Below are positions 42,367 through 51,341 of a stretch of DNA of 64,000 bases, piece by piece (positions within the stretch are counted from its first letter, which is position 1; every line of letters begins with the position of its first letter). The DNA comes from Clostridia bacterium (lineage in GTDB: Bacteria > Bacillota > Clostridia > Christensenellales > UMGS416): NCBI GenBank assembly GCA_016938675.1, contig JAFGUF010000031.1:248001-312000 (forward strand), in the 5' to 3' direction. The position numbers and the translations under genes are program-made. The notes beneath the pieces are model-generated. The model was not told where the DNA came from, made no database searches, and was given only the letters and a program-made list of their open reading frames with translations.

Positions 42367-42894
42367 ATGAAAAAAGGATATATACAGGTATACACCGGAG
42401 ACGGAAAAGGCAAGACGACAGCCGCAATCGGGCTGGCTATCCGTGGTGCCGGCGCGGGGATGCGCGTATTGATTGCACAGTTTTTAAAGGCTATGGATAC
42501 AAGCGAGCTGAATATACTTAATAAAATTGATAATATATCGGTTATGCGCTATGCAACTGCAAAGAAATTCGTTTGGGACATGAGCGACGAGGAAAAGGTA
42601 AACCTGAAAAATGAAATGCAGAAACTCCTTGGAGATACAGTGAAGTTTGCGAAGGATAATAGCTGCGACATCGTAATATTCGATGAGCTGCTTGGGGCAT
42701 ATAACGGCGGGTTTGTAAGCGAGGAAGAGATACTGGAATTGATTGAAAGCAAGCCCGATAGCTGCGAATATGTAATAACAGGCAGGCAGGCGCCGGACTG
42801 GCTGATAGACAAGGCTCACCTTGTCAGCTCAACTGAGGCTGTCAAGCACTATATGGATTCGGGCGTAACGGCGCGAAAAGGGATTGAGTTTTAA
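42367..42894 (+). CDS. cobO: Cob(I)yrinic acid a,c-diamide adenosyltransferase (CobO/BtuR type)
   Basis: A 175-residue P-loop enzyme that transfers the adenosyl group of ATP to Co(I) corrinoids. The P-loop is GDGKGKTTAA (11-20), the Walker B-like strand is DIVIFDELLGAYNGGFV, and VITGRQAPDWLID and HYMDSGVTARKGIEF close the family pattern. No other cobalamin genes are nearby, so it may serve salvage. It heads an operon of seven closely packed genes; its stop overlaps the birA start (TAATG). Confidence 0.93.
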   Translation: MKKGYIQVYTGDGKGKTTAAIGLAIRGAGAGMRVLIAQFLKAMDTSELNILNKIDNISVMRYATAKKFVWDMSDEEKVNLKNEMQKLLGDTVKFAKDNSCDIVIFDELLGAYNGGFVSEEEILELIESKPDSCEYVITGRQAPDWLIDKAHLVSSTEAVKHYMDSGVTARKGIEF

Positions 42895-43703
42895 TGACTG
42901 ATATTTTGCAGGGCACGCTAAAAGCTGAGGATTTTGATAAGCATAAAAAAGGGAACTGGCAAGTGCATGCATATGACAGCTGCACCAGCACTTTTGATCT
43001 AGCGAGGCAAAAGATAGCTGATAATGCAGAAAGAGGCACTCTGATAATAGCGGATGTGCAAAAAGGCGGCAGGGGCAGGCAGTCAAGAAAATGGTTTTCG
43101 CCATCCGGGGGTATCTGGATGTGCACCATAATAAAAAAACCACTGATTGATTTAAACAGGCTTTCAGCAGTTACGCTGCTTTGCGCTGTGGCCGTCTCGA
43201 AGGCGATGGAGGAGATGTTTCCCGATATAAAGCCTGCTATCAAATGGCCAAATGATATATACATAGGCTCAAGAAAAGTATGCGGAATACTGACAGAGAC
43301 CGTTATGCAGGGGAAAAATGCAGAATATATCATTATTGGCATCGGTATAAATGCGAACAACTCTACCGGATTTGAAGATAATGATATAAAAGGAAGCTCA
43401 ATATCACTTATTGAGCTGGGATATACTGTGGACAGGCCGCGGATGGCTTCACTAATAAATGACAATGTGCTGGAGGCCGTGGTAGAGTATGAAAAGCATG
43501 GCAGCATAGGCTTCATTATGGACTACTATTCATCCCATATGCTATGGCTTGGAAGTGAAGCCGTTATGAAGAACACCATAACCGGCGAAGCAGCAAATCA
43601 GGGCATAGTAAAAGGAATTGACGAAGAAGGAAGGCTGCTGTTGGAATCAAACGGAGAGACTGAACACATATTATCTGGCGAACTTAGCCTAAGGAGTATA
43701 TGA
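42894..43703 (+). CDS. birA: Biotin-[acetyl-CoA carboxylase] ligase, no DNA-binding domain
   Basis: A 269-residue biotin protein ligase that activates biotin with ATP and attaches it to carboxylase carriers. The biotin/adenylate loop GGRGRQSRKW lies near 60-70, followed by KWPNDIYIGSRKVCGILTE and the IGIGINANN strand. The C-terminal SH3-like domain ends with HILSGELSLRSI. There is no N-terminal winged helix, so it is a class I ligase that cannot repress bio genes itself. Overlaps the next gene by four bases (ATGA). Confidence 0.93.
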   Translation: MTDILQGTLKAEDFDKHKKGNWQVHAYDSCTSTFDLARQKIADNAERGTLIIADVQKGGRGRQSRKWFSPSGGIWMCTIIKKPLIDLNRLSAVTLLCAVAVSKAMEEMFPDIKPAIKWPNDIYIGSRKVCGILTETVMQGKNAEYIIIGIGINANNSTGFEDNDIKGSSISLIELGYTVDRPRMASLINDNVLEAVVEYEKHGSIGFIMDYYSSHMLWLGSEAVMKNTITGEAANQGIVKGIDEEGRLLLESNGETEHILSGELSLRSI

Positions 43704-44614
43704 TGATACATTCAGGAAGCATTACAGATGTAAATGGAATAGAAGCAGGACACTACACAGATGAAGAAAACAAAACCGGCTGCACGGTAATTTTATGCAA
43801 AGAGGGCGCAGTCTGCGGCGTTGACGTAAGGGGCGCTGCTCCGGGAACAAGGGAAACAGACCTTTTGCGGAGTGAAAACCTGGTCGAAGAAGTGCACGCT
43901 GTGGTTCTGTCGGGCGGCTCGGCCTTCGGGTTGGACAGCGCCTGCGGAGTGATGGAATATTTACGGGACAAAAACATCGGGCTGGACACAGGATACGCAA
44001 AGGTGCCTATAGTGCCCGCTGCGGTGCTGTATGATTTCGGTGTGGGCAGCAGCAGCGTATATCCTACAAAGGAAAACGGATACGCAGCCTGCAAAAATGC
44101 GTCTTCTGATTCTCTTAGCCAGGGGCAGGTAGGTGCAGGTACCGGCGCAACAGTAGGCAAAGCGCTTGGACCTCAGTATGCCCAGAGGGGCGGAATAGGC
44201 ACATGCAGCATATCGCTTGAAAACGGTATAGTTATAGCCGCGGTTACGGCTGTTAACGCGCTGGGCGACATTCTGGATGAAAAAGGAGAGATTATAGCAG
44301 GTGCTTATAATGATGGCTTCATGAACATACGCCAAAGCTCATTGAGAAATGCGAAAATGCACGGGATAAAGGGAGCGAATACAACAATAGGGGTGCTGGC
44401 AACCAATGTGCGGCTGACAAAAGTGCAGGCAAACAAGCTGGCATCCATATGCCAGGATGGAATAGCCGTGTCCATAAGGCCGAGCCACACGATGTTTGAC
44501 GGGGACACATATTTCGCCTTAAGCACAGGAAAAAAGGAAATGGAGTTTACGAGGCTATGTACAGTGGCAGCGATGTGTGTATCACAATCCATAGAAAACG
44601 CAGTAAGGGCATAG
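43700..44614 (+). CDS. P1-family (S58, DmpA-like) aminopeptidase/amidase homologue
   Basis: A 304-residue Ntn-hydrolase-like protein. The characteristic blocks are RGAAPGTRETDLL, VVLSGGSAFGLDSACGVMEYL and GTGATVGKALG. In DmpA the chain self-cleaves before a catalytic Ser within a Gly-Asn/Thr-Ser type site; here the ANTTIG segment (residues near 230) is the likely counterpart. Substrates range from D-peptides to beta-peptides, and the role is unknown in most anaerobes. Starts in ATGA overlap with birA and is followed one base later by acpS. Confidence 0.85.
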   Translation: MMIHSGSITDVNGIEAGHYTDEENKTGCTVILCKEGAVCGVDVRGAAPGTRETDLLRSENLVEEVHAVVLSGGSAFGLDSACGVMEYLRDKNIGLDTGYAKVPIVPAAVLYDFGVGSSSVYPTKENGYAACKNASSDSLSQGQVGAGTGATVGKALGPQYAQRGGIGTCSISLENGIVIAAVTAVNALGDILDEKGEIIAGAYNDGFMNIRQSSLRNAKMHGIKGANTTIGVLATNVRLTKVQANKLASICQDGIAVSIRPSHTMFDGDTYFALSTGKKEMEFTRLCTVAAMCVSQSIENAVRA

Positions 44615-44615
44615 C

Positions 44616-44990
44616 ATGATAATAGGAATAGGAATAGATATCGTTGAGATATCACGCATAAAAAAGCTGATGGAAAACGAGCACGCCATAGAGCGGCTTC
44701 TTACCCCTGCTGAAATTGAGCTGATGAAAAAGAAGGCTAAGCCCCATGAATTCTTCGCGGGCAGGTTCGCAGCAAAGGAAGCCGTATCCAAGGCTTTCGG
44801 CACAGGCATATCAAAGTGCCCGCCTAATGAAGTGGAGATACTTGCATTGGAATCAGGTGAGCCGTATGTTAATCTACAGGGGCATGCAAAGGAACTGTAT
44901 GACAATAAAAATGCGGCGAGAATATTGATAAGCATAACTCACGAAAAAGAATATGCGGCAGCAACGGCTATACTGGAAGGAAAAGACTGA
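44616..44990 (+). CDS. acpS: Holo-[acyl-carrier-protein] synthase
   Basis: A 124-residue phosphopantetheinyl transferase that moves 4'-phosphopantetheine from CoA to acyl carrier protein. The Mg-binding Asp8 is in GIGIDIVEISR and the Glu in GRFAAKEAVSKAFGTGI (Glu55). The C-terminal HEKEYAAATAI closes the trimeric fold. The start lies one base after the peptidase stop, and its own stop overlaps the next ATG by one base. Confidence 0.95.
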   Translation: MIIGIGIDIVEISRIKKLMENEHAIERLLTPAEIELMKKKAKPHEFFAGRFAAKEAVSKAFGTGISKCPPNEVEILALESGEPYVNLQGHAKELYDNKNAARILISITHEKEYAAATAILEGKD

Positions 44991-46228
44991 TGAAAAAAAC
45001 CGCGCTTATTTCACTGGATGCGCTCTCTGATACTGAATTTGAAAGGCTTAAGAATCTAAAAAACTTCAATAGGTTTTTTAGGGAAGGGGTATACTCAAAG
45101 AGCTCATTAAGTGTTTACCCCACGCAGACATACACCGTACATACCTCCGTTATAACGGGTAATTTCCCGGATAAGCATGGAGTATATAATAATCAGTATT
45201 TCCAGCCTTTCAAGCCGGGCAAAAGCAAGAAGTGGTTCTGGTACAGAAACCAGATAAAAAGCGACACATTGTATGACGCTGTAAGAAGGCAGAAGGGCAA
45301 GGTATCCTCCGTGCTCTGGCATGTGACGGGAAAGGCAAAGATAAAAAATAATGTGCCTGAAATACTGGCAGTAGACAACGAAAACCAGGCAGTAAAAGTG
45401 CTGAAAAACAGCAGCTTCTTTTTCGCCCTGAGGAGCGAGATAAAATACGGCAGTATACGACGGGGGATATCGCAGCCTGCACTTGATAATTTCGCGGTGG
45501 CGTGCGCAATAGACAGCATCAGAAGGCACTCGCCGGATTTGCTGATGCTGCACCTAGTAAGCATAGACGCGGCGAAGCACAACTACGGAGTGGAGAGCCC
45601 GAAGATAGACGAAGCGCTGGTCGAACTTGACAAAATAATCGGCAGGGTTATTGAAGCCTGCGGAGATGAATATACGATAATAATGTTTTCAGACCACGGC
45701 CAGTTTACAGTTGAGAAGGAAGTATACCTCAATGTATTTATGGAGAAAAATGGGCTATTAAATTTTAGAAAAAAAGAATATAAGGCTTATATTGAGTCAA
45801 TGGGCGGCAGCGCGGTAGTCAGGGCAAAGAGCGACGAAATTATGGAGAAGGCTTTAGCTCTGCTGAACGAAAATAAGGATATGCTAGGTATTGAGGATAT
45901 CTATTCGGGGGATATGCTGCAGAATCTGCATGTGGACAAAAACCTCAAATATATTATTGAGGCTAAGGCAGGGTATCATTTCAAGGAGGAAAACAGCAGC
46001 GTTGTAATCAGAAACCTTGCAGATGAAAATATCGTTCACGCTACTCACGGATACAGCCCGTACAAGCAAAACTACAAATGCGTATTTTTTGCAATGGGCG
46101 ACGGCATAAAGGCAGGGCATGAAATAAAGCACATGAGCGTGACGGACATCGCGCCAAGTGCAGCGAGGATTCTGGGGCTGGATGAATTCAGCTGCGACGG
46201 CAAAGTGCTGGATGAGATATTTGAATAA
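44990..46228 (+). CDS. Alkaline phosphatase-superfamily phosphodiesterase/pyrophosphatase-like
   Basis: A 412-residue cytoplasmic protein (no signal peptide) of the type I nucleotide pyrophosphatase/phosphodiesterase branch. SLDALSD near the N-terminus supplies a metal Asp, the nucleophile Thr lies in YPTQTYTVHTSVITGNFP, and IIMFSDHGQF and HATHGYSP carry further metal ligands. Substrate is unknown; family members hydrolyse nucleotides, cyclic dinucleotides or lipid phosphodiesters. It sits within the operon starting at cobO; its ATG overlaps the acpS stop. Confidence 0.82.
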   Translation: MKKTALISLDALSDTEFERLKNLKNFNRFFREGVYSKSSLSVYPTQTYTVHTSVITGNFPDKHGVYNNQYFQPFKPGKSKKWFWYRNQIKSDTLYDAVRRQKGKVSSVLWHVTGKAKIKNNVPEILAVDNENQAVKVLKNSSFFFALRSEIKYGSIRRGISQPALDNFAVACAIDSIRRHSPDLLMLHLVSIDAAKHNYGVESPKIDEALVELDKIIGRVIEACGDEYTIIMFSDHGQFTVEKEVYLNVFMEKNGLLNFRKKEYKAYIESMGGSAVVRAKSDEIMEKALALLNENKDMLGIEDIYSGDMLQNLHVDKNLKYIIEAKAGYHFKEENSSVVIRNLADENIVHATHGYSPYKQNYKCVFFAMGDGIKAGHEIKHMSVTDIAPSAARILGLDEFSCDGKVLDEIFE

Positions 46229-46246
46229 CTTAAAGGCGGAGGATAT

Positions 46247-46936
46247 ATGATAGGCATAATAGGCGCAATGCAGATAGAGGTGGACAACCTAATTGAGGAG
46301 ATGGAAAACACGACTAATCAGGTGATAAGCGGCATAAAATATATAATTGGCACATTATCCGGAAAGGATGTTGTCGTTGCGAAATGCGGCATCGGCAAGG
46401 TTTTCGCTGCCCTTTGCACACAGACAATGATACTAAATTTCAGTCCGAAAATTCTTATTAATACGGGTGTATCAGCAGGAATACAGTCAGAAACTAATAT
46501 TGGAGACATAGTAATAGGCAGGAATACTGTTCAGTACGATATGGATACATCTCCGATAGGTGATCCGATTGGCATGATATCTGGCATTAACCTTATACAT
46601 ATTCCATGCAGTGACAGCGTGGTTAACATGCTGGACAAAGTGCTCAGCACCATGAATGTAAACCACAAAAAGGGAACTATTGCAACGGGCGATAGATTTA
46701 TATCAGACAGCAGCGAAATAAAGCGTATCAACGAAATGTTCGGCGCAATAGCCTTCGACATGGAGAGCGCCGCTGTAGCGCAGGTATGCTATGTAAACGG
46801 AGTAGAGTGCGGGATAATAAGGTCGGTATCCGATAATGGCAGTGAGGATGCAGGGGTGGACTTTATGCAGTTTGCAAAGAAGGCTGCAGCAGTAAGCGCG
46901 GAAACAGTGAAAAGATTCGTGGAAAGCGAAGGATAG
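46247..46936 (+). CDS. mtnN: 5'-methylthioadenosine/S-adenosylhomocysteine nucleosidase
   Basis: A 229-residue purine nucleosidase, which removes adenine from MTA, SAH and 5'-deoxyadenosine. IGIIGAMQIEV at the start, NTGVSAGIQ, GDRFI and FDMESAAVAQVC (base-binding Glu) and SDNGSEDA (catalytic Asp) are present. Its product S-ribosylhomocysteine is the substrate of LuxS, encoded about 5 kb downstream. 5'-Deoxyadenosine removal also suits the radical SAM enzyme in this window. GGAGGA precedes the ATG. Confidence 0.95.
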   Translation: MIGIIGAMQIEVDNLIEEMENTTNQVISGIKYIIGTLSGKDVVVAKCGIGKVFAALCTQTMILNFSPKILINTGVSAGIQSETNIGDIVIGRNTVQYDMDTSPIGDPIGMISGINLIHIPCSDSVVNMLDKVLSTMNVNHKKGTIATGDRFISDSSEIKRINEMFGAIAFDMESAAVAQVCYVNGVECGIIRSVSDNGSEDAGVDFMQFAKKAAAVSAETVKRFVESEG

Positions 46937-46938
46937 GG

Positions 46939-47418
46939 ATGTTTTATACAAAATATGAAAGCATTGTTGCGCCAATGATACTGGTAGGCGACGAAAAAGG
47001 GATTGCAAGACTGTATTTTGATATTCCGGAGGCAAAGAAAAAGCTGGCTTCGGATGCTGAATGGGAATATAACGACAGCTTCTTTGATGATGTGAAGTCA
47101 GAGCTTAAAGAGTACTTTGAAGGCAGCAGGAAGGCCTTTTCCATTAAGCTTAATCCGTCTGGTACTGCTTTTCAAAAAAACATTTGGAACATCTTGATGC
47201 GGATACCATATGGGGAGACACGTACATATAGTCAAATAGCGACGGATGCCGGCAATCCAAATGCGTCACGTGCTGCAGGCAGCGCCGCAGGCAGAAACCC
47301 GATACCAATAATAATCCCATGCCACAGGGTAATCGGTGCATCAGGTCAGCTGACGGGCTATGCTTTCGGAGTGGAGATGAAGAAAAATCTACTGGAACTT
47401 GAAAAGAAGCATATATAA
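46939..47418 (+). CDS. ogt: Methylated-DNA-[protein]-cysteine S-methyltransferase
   Basis: A 159-residue one-shot repair protein that takes methyl groups from O6-methylguanine onto its own Cys. The active site is IPCHRVIG near 130 and the DNA-binding helix has RIPYGETRTYSQIA and NPNASRAAGSAAGRNP. It starts two bases after mtnN. The 209-base gap after it holds a hairpin (47485-47506) without a T-run and the promoter of the next gene. Confidence 0.95.
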   Translation: MFYTKYESIVAPMILVGDEKGIARLYFDIPEAKKKLASDAEWEYNDSFFDDVKSELKEYFEGSRKAFSIKLNPSGTAFQKNIWNILMRIPYGETRTYSQIATDAGNPNASRAAGSAAGRNPIPIIIPCHRVIGASGQLTGYAFGVEMKKNLLELEKKHI

Positions 47419-47535
47419 GGAAGTAGCTTCCATGCCCAATAGCAGCAGCCATCTCTCATTAAAGTATTCAGCCAAATGTCCAAAAATCCCCTTAATAGTG
47501 GGGGTTCGTGTAAAAACGCCGTAAATAAATAGTTC

Positions 47536-47564
47536 TTGTCTTTTATATCAAAGGCTGATATACT
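47536..47564 (+). promoter_or_regulatory. Promoter of the zinc-ribbon gene
   Basis: TTGTCT (47536-47541), 17 bases, TATACT (47559-47564), 64 bases before the ATG. Confidence 0.6.
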
Positions 47565-47627
47565 ATGTGCATTGGTATAAATGTACCATGATTAATCGCG
47601 TAGCGAGATTTACAAAGGAGTATAGGT

Positions 47628-47918
47628 ATGTACGAAGACAAGACATTAGCTTGCGTCGAGTGTGGCAAAGAGTTCGTATTCAGCGCATCAGAACAGGAAT
47701 TTTATGCAGAGAAGGGTTTCCAAAACGAACCTAAACGCTGCTCAGACTGCCGCCAGTCCCGCAAACATGACCGTAGACAACAACGCACACATAGGGAAAT
47801 GCACACAGTAGTTTGCGATGAATGCGGCGCAGAGTGTCAGGTACCGTTCCTTCCTAAGGAAGACAAGCCGGTATACTGCGACGAGTGTTTTGCAAAGAAA
47901 CGTGAAAGCGGATATTAA
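47628..47918 (+). CDS. Small zinc-ribbon protein (CxxC double motif)
   Basis: A 96-residue protein with two zinc-binding modules: LACVECGKEF with RCSDCRQSRK, and VVCDECGAEC with YCDECFAKKR. Between them lies an Arg/His-rich stretch (KHDRRQQRTHREMH), suggesting nucleic-acid contact. It matches the zf-trcl/CxxC-x-Dx-like small zinc-ribbon proteins common in clostridia, of unknown function, several of which are abundant. AAAGGAG precedes the ATG. Own promoter and strong terminator. Confidence 0.88.
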   Translation: MYEDKTLACVECGKEFVFSASEQEFYAEKGFQNEPKRCSDCRQSRKHDRRQQRTHREMHTVVCDECGAECQVPFLPKEDKPVYCDECFAKKRESGY

Positions 47919-47951
47919 TACATAGTATTATTGTTTAGATTTCAAAAAAAC

Positions 47952-47977
47952 AACGCTGGTAATGCCAGCGTTTTTAT
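47952..47977 (+). terminator. Terminator after the zinc-ribbon gene
   Basis: AACGCTGG (47952-47959) pairs perfectly with CCAGCGTT (47965-47972), then TTTTATT. Confidence 0.9.
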
Positions 47978-48040
47978 TATATAATGATTTATATATAAGT
48001 ATAAAAATACAATTTATGTTGGCATTTCACGAGGGGATTA

Positions 48041-50296
48041 ATGAGTGACTTTTTAAAGACATGTTTATGGATATGCGGTGATGAGAAGATTGCCTCACCT
48101 TTGTTCAGAAAAGCTTTTTCAGCAAATAAGGACATAGAAAGCGCAGTACTGTTTTGCACCGGATTAGGTTACTTTGAAAGCTATGTCAACGGAATGAGAA
48201 TAGGCGACGATGTGCTTGTGCCCGCGCAGACGGATTATGATTACCGCACACTCCGCAGCTCAAATCCCGCACTTAATTTAAAATCAAGAACAAAAATATA
48301 TTATCTTCAATATGATGTAACAAAGCAGATTGCCAAGGGCGACAACTGCATCGGCATGTGGCTGGGCAATGGCTTCTACAGGCAGACAGAAAAGAATGAC
48401 TCGGACTCGTTTAGTTATGATATCCCTAAAACAATTGTTAGACTGAATATAAAATACAAAGACGGCACAGAGGACAATATAGTATCGGATGAGACGTGGT
48501 TTTTCAATGAAAGCCCCATAATATATAACAATGTTTATTACGGAGAGGTATTCGACGCCAATAAAACCATTCCCGACTGGTGCCTGCCCAAGTGCAACAT
48601 GGAAACGTGGCGAAAGGCCAAGAGGGCAGACACGCCCACAGGCACGCTTATGCTGCAGGACTGCCCAACAGACAAGGTGCAGCAGAATTACCTTCCCAAG
48701 CTGATATACAAGGACTATAACCGCGCTGTATATGACATCGGCAAGAATATATCAGGCTGGATTCTTCTGGGTGTTTCCGGCGTAAAGGGCCAGGAAGTAG
48801 TTATAAGCTTTTCAGAGGAAATTGACGATAATAAGGTGCTGGACTACACTTCGACAACTTCCCGAAGGACAGACCAGATACAAAAGCTGACCTATATTTT
48901 AAATGACGAAATGATACAATACTACACGCCCAAATTTTCTTGGGCTTCATTCAGGTATATTGAGGTTGAGACCAGGGCGGAGATATTTGAGCTGCGTGCT
49001 AGGTTTATCGGCACTAATGTAAAGCAGCAGGGGTCGTTTTTCTGCTCAAACAAGTTGTATAATGATTTGTATCATATGTATGTCAATTCCCAAAGGGCCA
49101 ATTTGCACGGTAGCGTAGTCACCGACACACCACACAGAGACAGAACAGGACTGACATCAATTGGACAGCTGGCCTCCGAGCCTCTTCTTTTGACATTCAG
49201 CTCGTATTCGCTGGTCAGAAAATGGATAGACGACATTTTAGATTCTCAGGATTTGGTAACCGGCTATGTGCCAAACAGCGCGCCGTATATGGGAGCGCTG
49301 GGTGGAATAAGCTGGGGCGGTTCTATTGTCATACTGCCGTTTAAGTACTATCAAGAAACGGGCGATATTGCAATACTCCAGAAAACATATAAAGCAATGC
49401 AGCTTTATATGGATTATTTAAAGACCGCAGCAAATGATGAATTCGTTATAGACGGCACAGACAATGAGCTCTTCCAAGGCGAGATAAACACGCCGGACAG
49501 AGTGGAGCTGCCCAAGGAATTTATAAACACTTGCATGTACGCATATCTCGCTAGGCTAATGGTCTATGTAAGCGAGGAACTGGATGAAGACAGCAGCGAG
49601 TATGTGATAGCGTGCAAAAACATAGTAAAGACCATCACAAAGAAATGGTATGACCCGGCGAGGAAATCATTCTTCCATAATGTTCAGGGAGCGAATGCGT
49701 ACGCCCTCTGGGTGAATGCTGTGCCAAAAGCAGACATAAAGGCAGTGGCTAAAAACATGGCTGAGCATATAGAAAATACGTGCGAAGGGCATCTGGACAC
49801 AGGCGTGTTCGGCACACCAATTCTGCTGGATATGCTTACGAAGTATTCCTACGCCAGAGTTGCATACAACGCAATGAACAAGATGACATATCCGTCATTC
49901 GGGTATATGCGCAAGATGGGATCATCAACGCTGTGGGAGAAATTCAACGGCAAGGGCTCACATAACTGCACATTGTTCGGCTCGTATATCACGTGGTTCA
50001 TACGCTCTATCGTTGGCATCAATCTCGATTACATATCCCCCGGCTATGACAATGTAAATATCAACCCTTCCCTGGTTGCCTACTTTGAGTATGCTTCCGG
50101 CAAATTAGTGACCGTTAATAATGAACTGGTAAGCGTATCCTGGAACAAGCAGGGCGACGAAATAATATTTGATATTATCCTGCCGGAGACTTCAAATTAT
50201 AAATTCTTCTGCCCAAAAGGCTATGATGTGGTCAGCACGAAGAAAATAAGCGCTACAAATCTTTGCATCATAATTAAGATAAGCGATACCCTTTAA
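48041..50296 (+). CDS. GH78-like alpha-L-rhamnosidase, cytoplasmic
   Basis: A 751-residue protein without signal peptide. The N-terminal beta-sandwich (GYFESYVNGMRIGDDVLVPAQTDYDY) is the bacterial rhamnosidase domain; the middle has FSWASFRYIEVE; the (alpha/alpha)6 barrel starts with VVTDTPHRDRTGLTSIGQLAS, the GH78 catalytic-region signature, and shows GSSTLWEKFNG further on. Family members cleave terminal rhamnose from glycosides. It is shorter than many GH78 enzymes and lies with no sugar transporter nearby, so specificity is open. GAGGGG lies before the ATG. Confidence 0.85.
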   Translation: MSDFLKTCLWICGDEKIASPLFRKAFSANKDIESAVLFCTGLGYFESYVNGMRIGDDVLVPAQTDYDYRTLRSSNPALNLKSRTKIYYLQYDVTKQIAKGDNCIGMWLGNGFYRQTEKNDSDSFSYDIPKTIVRLNIKYKDGTEDNIVSDETWFFNESPIIYNNVYYGEVFDANKTIPDWCLPKCNMETWRKAKRADTPTGTLMLQDCPTDKVQQNYLPKLIYKDYNRAVYDIGKNISGWILLGVSGVKGQEVVISFSEEIDDNKVLDYTSTTSRRTDQIQKLTYILNDEMIQYYTPKFSWASFRYIEVETRAEIFELRARFIGTNVKQQGSFFCSNKLYNDLYHMYVNSQRANLHGSVVTDTPHRDRTGLTSIGQLASEPLLLTFSSYSLVRKWIDDILDSQDLVTGYVPNSAPYMGALGGISWGGSIVILPFKYYQETGDIAILQKTYKAMQLYMDYLKTAANDEFVIDGTDNELFQGEINTPDRVELPKEFINTCMYAYLARLMVYVSEELDEDSSEYVIACKNIVKTITKKWYDPARKSFFHNVQGANAYALWVNAVPKADIKAVAKNMAEHIENTCEGHLDTGVFGTPILLDMLTKYSYARVAYNAMNKMTYPSFGYMRKMGSSTLWEKFNGKGSHNCTLFGSYITWFIRSIVGINLDYISPGYDNVNINPSLVAYFEYASGKLVTVNNELVSVSWNKQGDEIIFDIILPETSNYKFFCPKGYDVVSTKKISATNLCIIIKISDTL

Positions 50297-50328
50297 AAGG
50301 CCTCTTAATCAAATTAAAATTTTATCAT

Positions 50329-50356
50329 TTGACTTATAACAAAAATATGTTAAAAT
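50329..50356 (+). promoter_or_regulatory. Promoter of the DegV gene
   Basis: TTGACT (50329-50334), 16 bases, TAAAAT (50351-50356). Confidence 0.6.
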
Positions 50357-50370
50357 TAATCAGAATAATT

Positions 50371-50386
50371 GTTAGTAGTACTAATA
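50371..50386 (+). promoter_or_regulatory. Palindrome over the DegV transcription start
   Basis: TTAGTA-G-TACTAA is a perfect inverted repeat just after the expected start site. TTAGTA arms recall the operator of the lipid regulator FapR, and DegV binds fatty acids; the link is inference only. Confidence 0.4.
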
Positions 50387-50444
50387 AAATTGCACTTATT
50401 TTATTCTTTTATTCACATGTTGGTACTACGGAAAGAGGAAAAAT

Positions 50445-51284
50445 ATGGCGATAAAAATTCTGACTGATTCAACTGCGGACTTGCCACAGGAGATTGTTGA
50501 CAAATTCGGCATTATTGTTTTGCCGCTCAGGGTAATATTCGGCAAAAAGGAATATGTAGACGGCGTGGATTTATCGGTTGATAAATTCTATAAAATGCTC
50601 TCTGAGGCTGACGATCTTCCCACTACTTCTCAGGTTACGCCGGAGCAGTACATGGAGCATTTCGAGCAGGCGAAGGCAGCAGGCGACGATTTGATATGCA
50701 TACACGTCAGCTCATCCATGAGCGGAACTCTTCAGTCTGCGAATATCGCTCGAGAGCATATCAATTATAAGGGAATACACATTATTGATTCACGCACAGT
50801 AACTGTTCAGTTGGGGCTTATGGTGCTTGAGGCATGCGAAATGCGCGAAAACGGCGCCAGCGCAGAGGAGATAATAGCTAGAGTAATCAGCATGATTAAT
50901 TCAACTATTCTATATGCGAGTATTGCTACATTAAAATATTTGAAAAAGGGCGGCAGGATAAAGGCGACATCCGCTGCAATTGGCAACGCTCTTAATATCA
51001 AGCCGATTATAACCATTGCTGATGGATTGGTGGAATCCATAGGCAAGGCAAGAGGCGTTAAGAAATCATTTGAGGAAATAAAGAATATTATTGATATGTC
51101 CGGCACGACATTGAATGATAAAAGGATTTTTTTGGGCCACGCTGACGATTTGGACAATTTAGCCAAGCTCAAGGAATTCATACTTGCAAATTATAAGCCA
51201 AAGGAAATAGTTGACTGCGTAGTAGGAAGCGTAGTGGGCACCCATGCGGGGCCGGGCTGCGTGGCTATGGCCTTTGAGAGGTAA
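50445..51284 (+). CDS. DegV-family fatty-acid-binding protein (FakB-like)
   Basis: A 279-residue EDD-fold protein. KILTDSTADLP at the start, TSQVTPEQYMEHFEQA, IHVSSSMSGTLQSAN and the Arg/His end HAGPGCVAMAFER are the DegV signature. FakB members hold a fatty acid that the kinase FakA phosphorylates for phospholipid synthesis; no fakA is in this window. AAAGAGGAAAA precedes the ATG. It ends at a strong terminator shared with luxS. Confidence 0.92.
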   Translation: MAIKILTDSTADLPQEIVDKFGIIVLPLRVIFGKKEYVDGVDLSVDKFYKMLSEADDLPTTSQVTPEQYMEHFEQAKAAGDDLICIHVSSSMSGTLQSANIAREHINYKGIHIIDSRTVTVQLGLMVLEACEMRENGASAEEIIARVISMINSTILYASIATLKYLKKGGRIKATSAAIGNALNIKPIITIADGLVESIGKARGVKKSFEEIKNIIDMSGTTLNDKRIFLGHADDLDNLAKLKEFILANYKPKEIVDCVVGSVVGTHAGPGCVAMAFER

Positions 51285-51307
51285 ACAATCATAAATCACA
51301 AAATCAA

Positions 51308-51341
51308 ACAGCTGCCTTCATATGAAGGCAGCTGTTTTTTA
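51308..51341. terminator. Bidirectional terminator between degV and luxS
   Basis: ACAGCTGCCTTCA (51308-51320) pairs with TGAAGGCAGCTGT around TA, with A's before and T's after the stem. It ends both convergent transcripts. Confidence 0.9.

Noticed and set aside
47485-47506. Hairpin AATCCCC/GGGGGTT as terminator of the cobO-ogt operon
   Set aside because: There is no T-run on the + strand; T's occur only on the - strand, where there is no gene.
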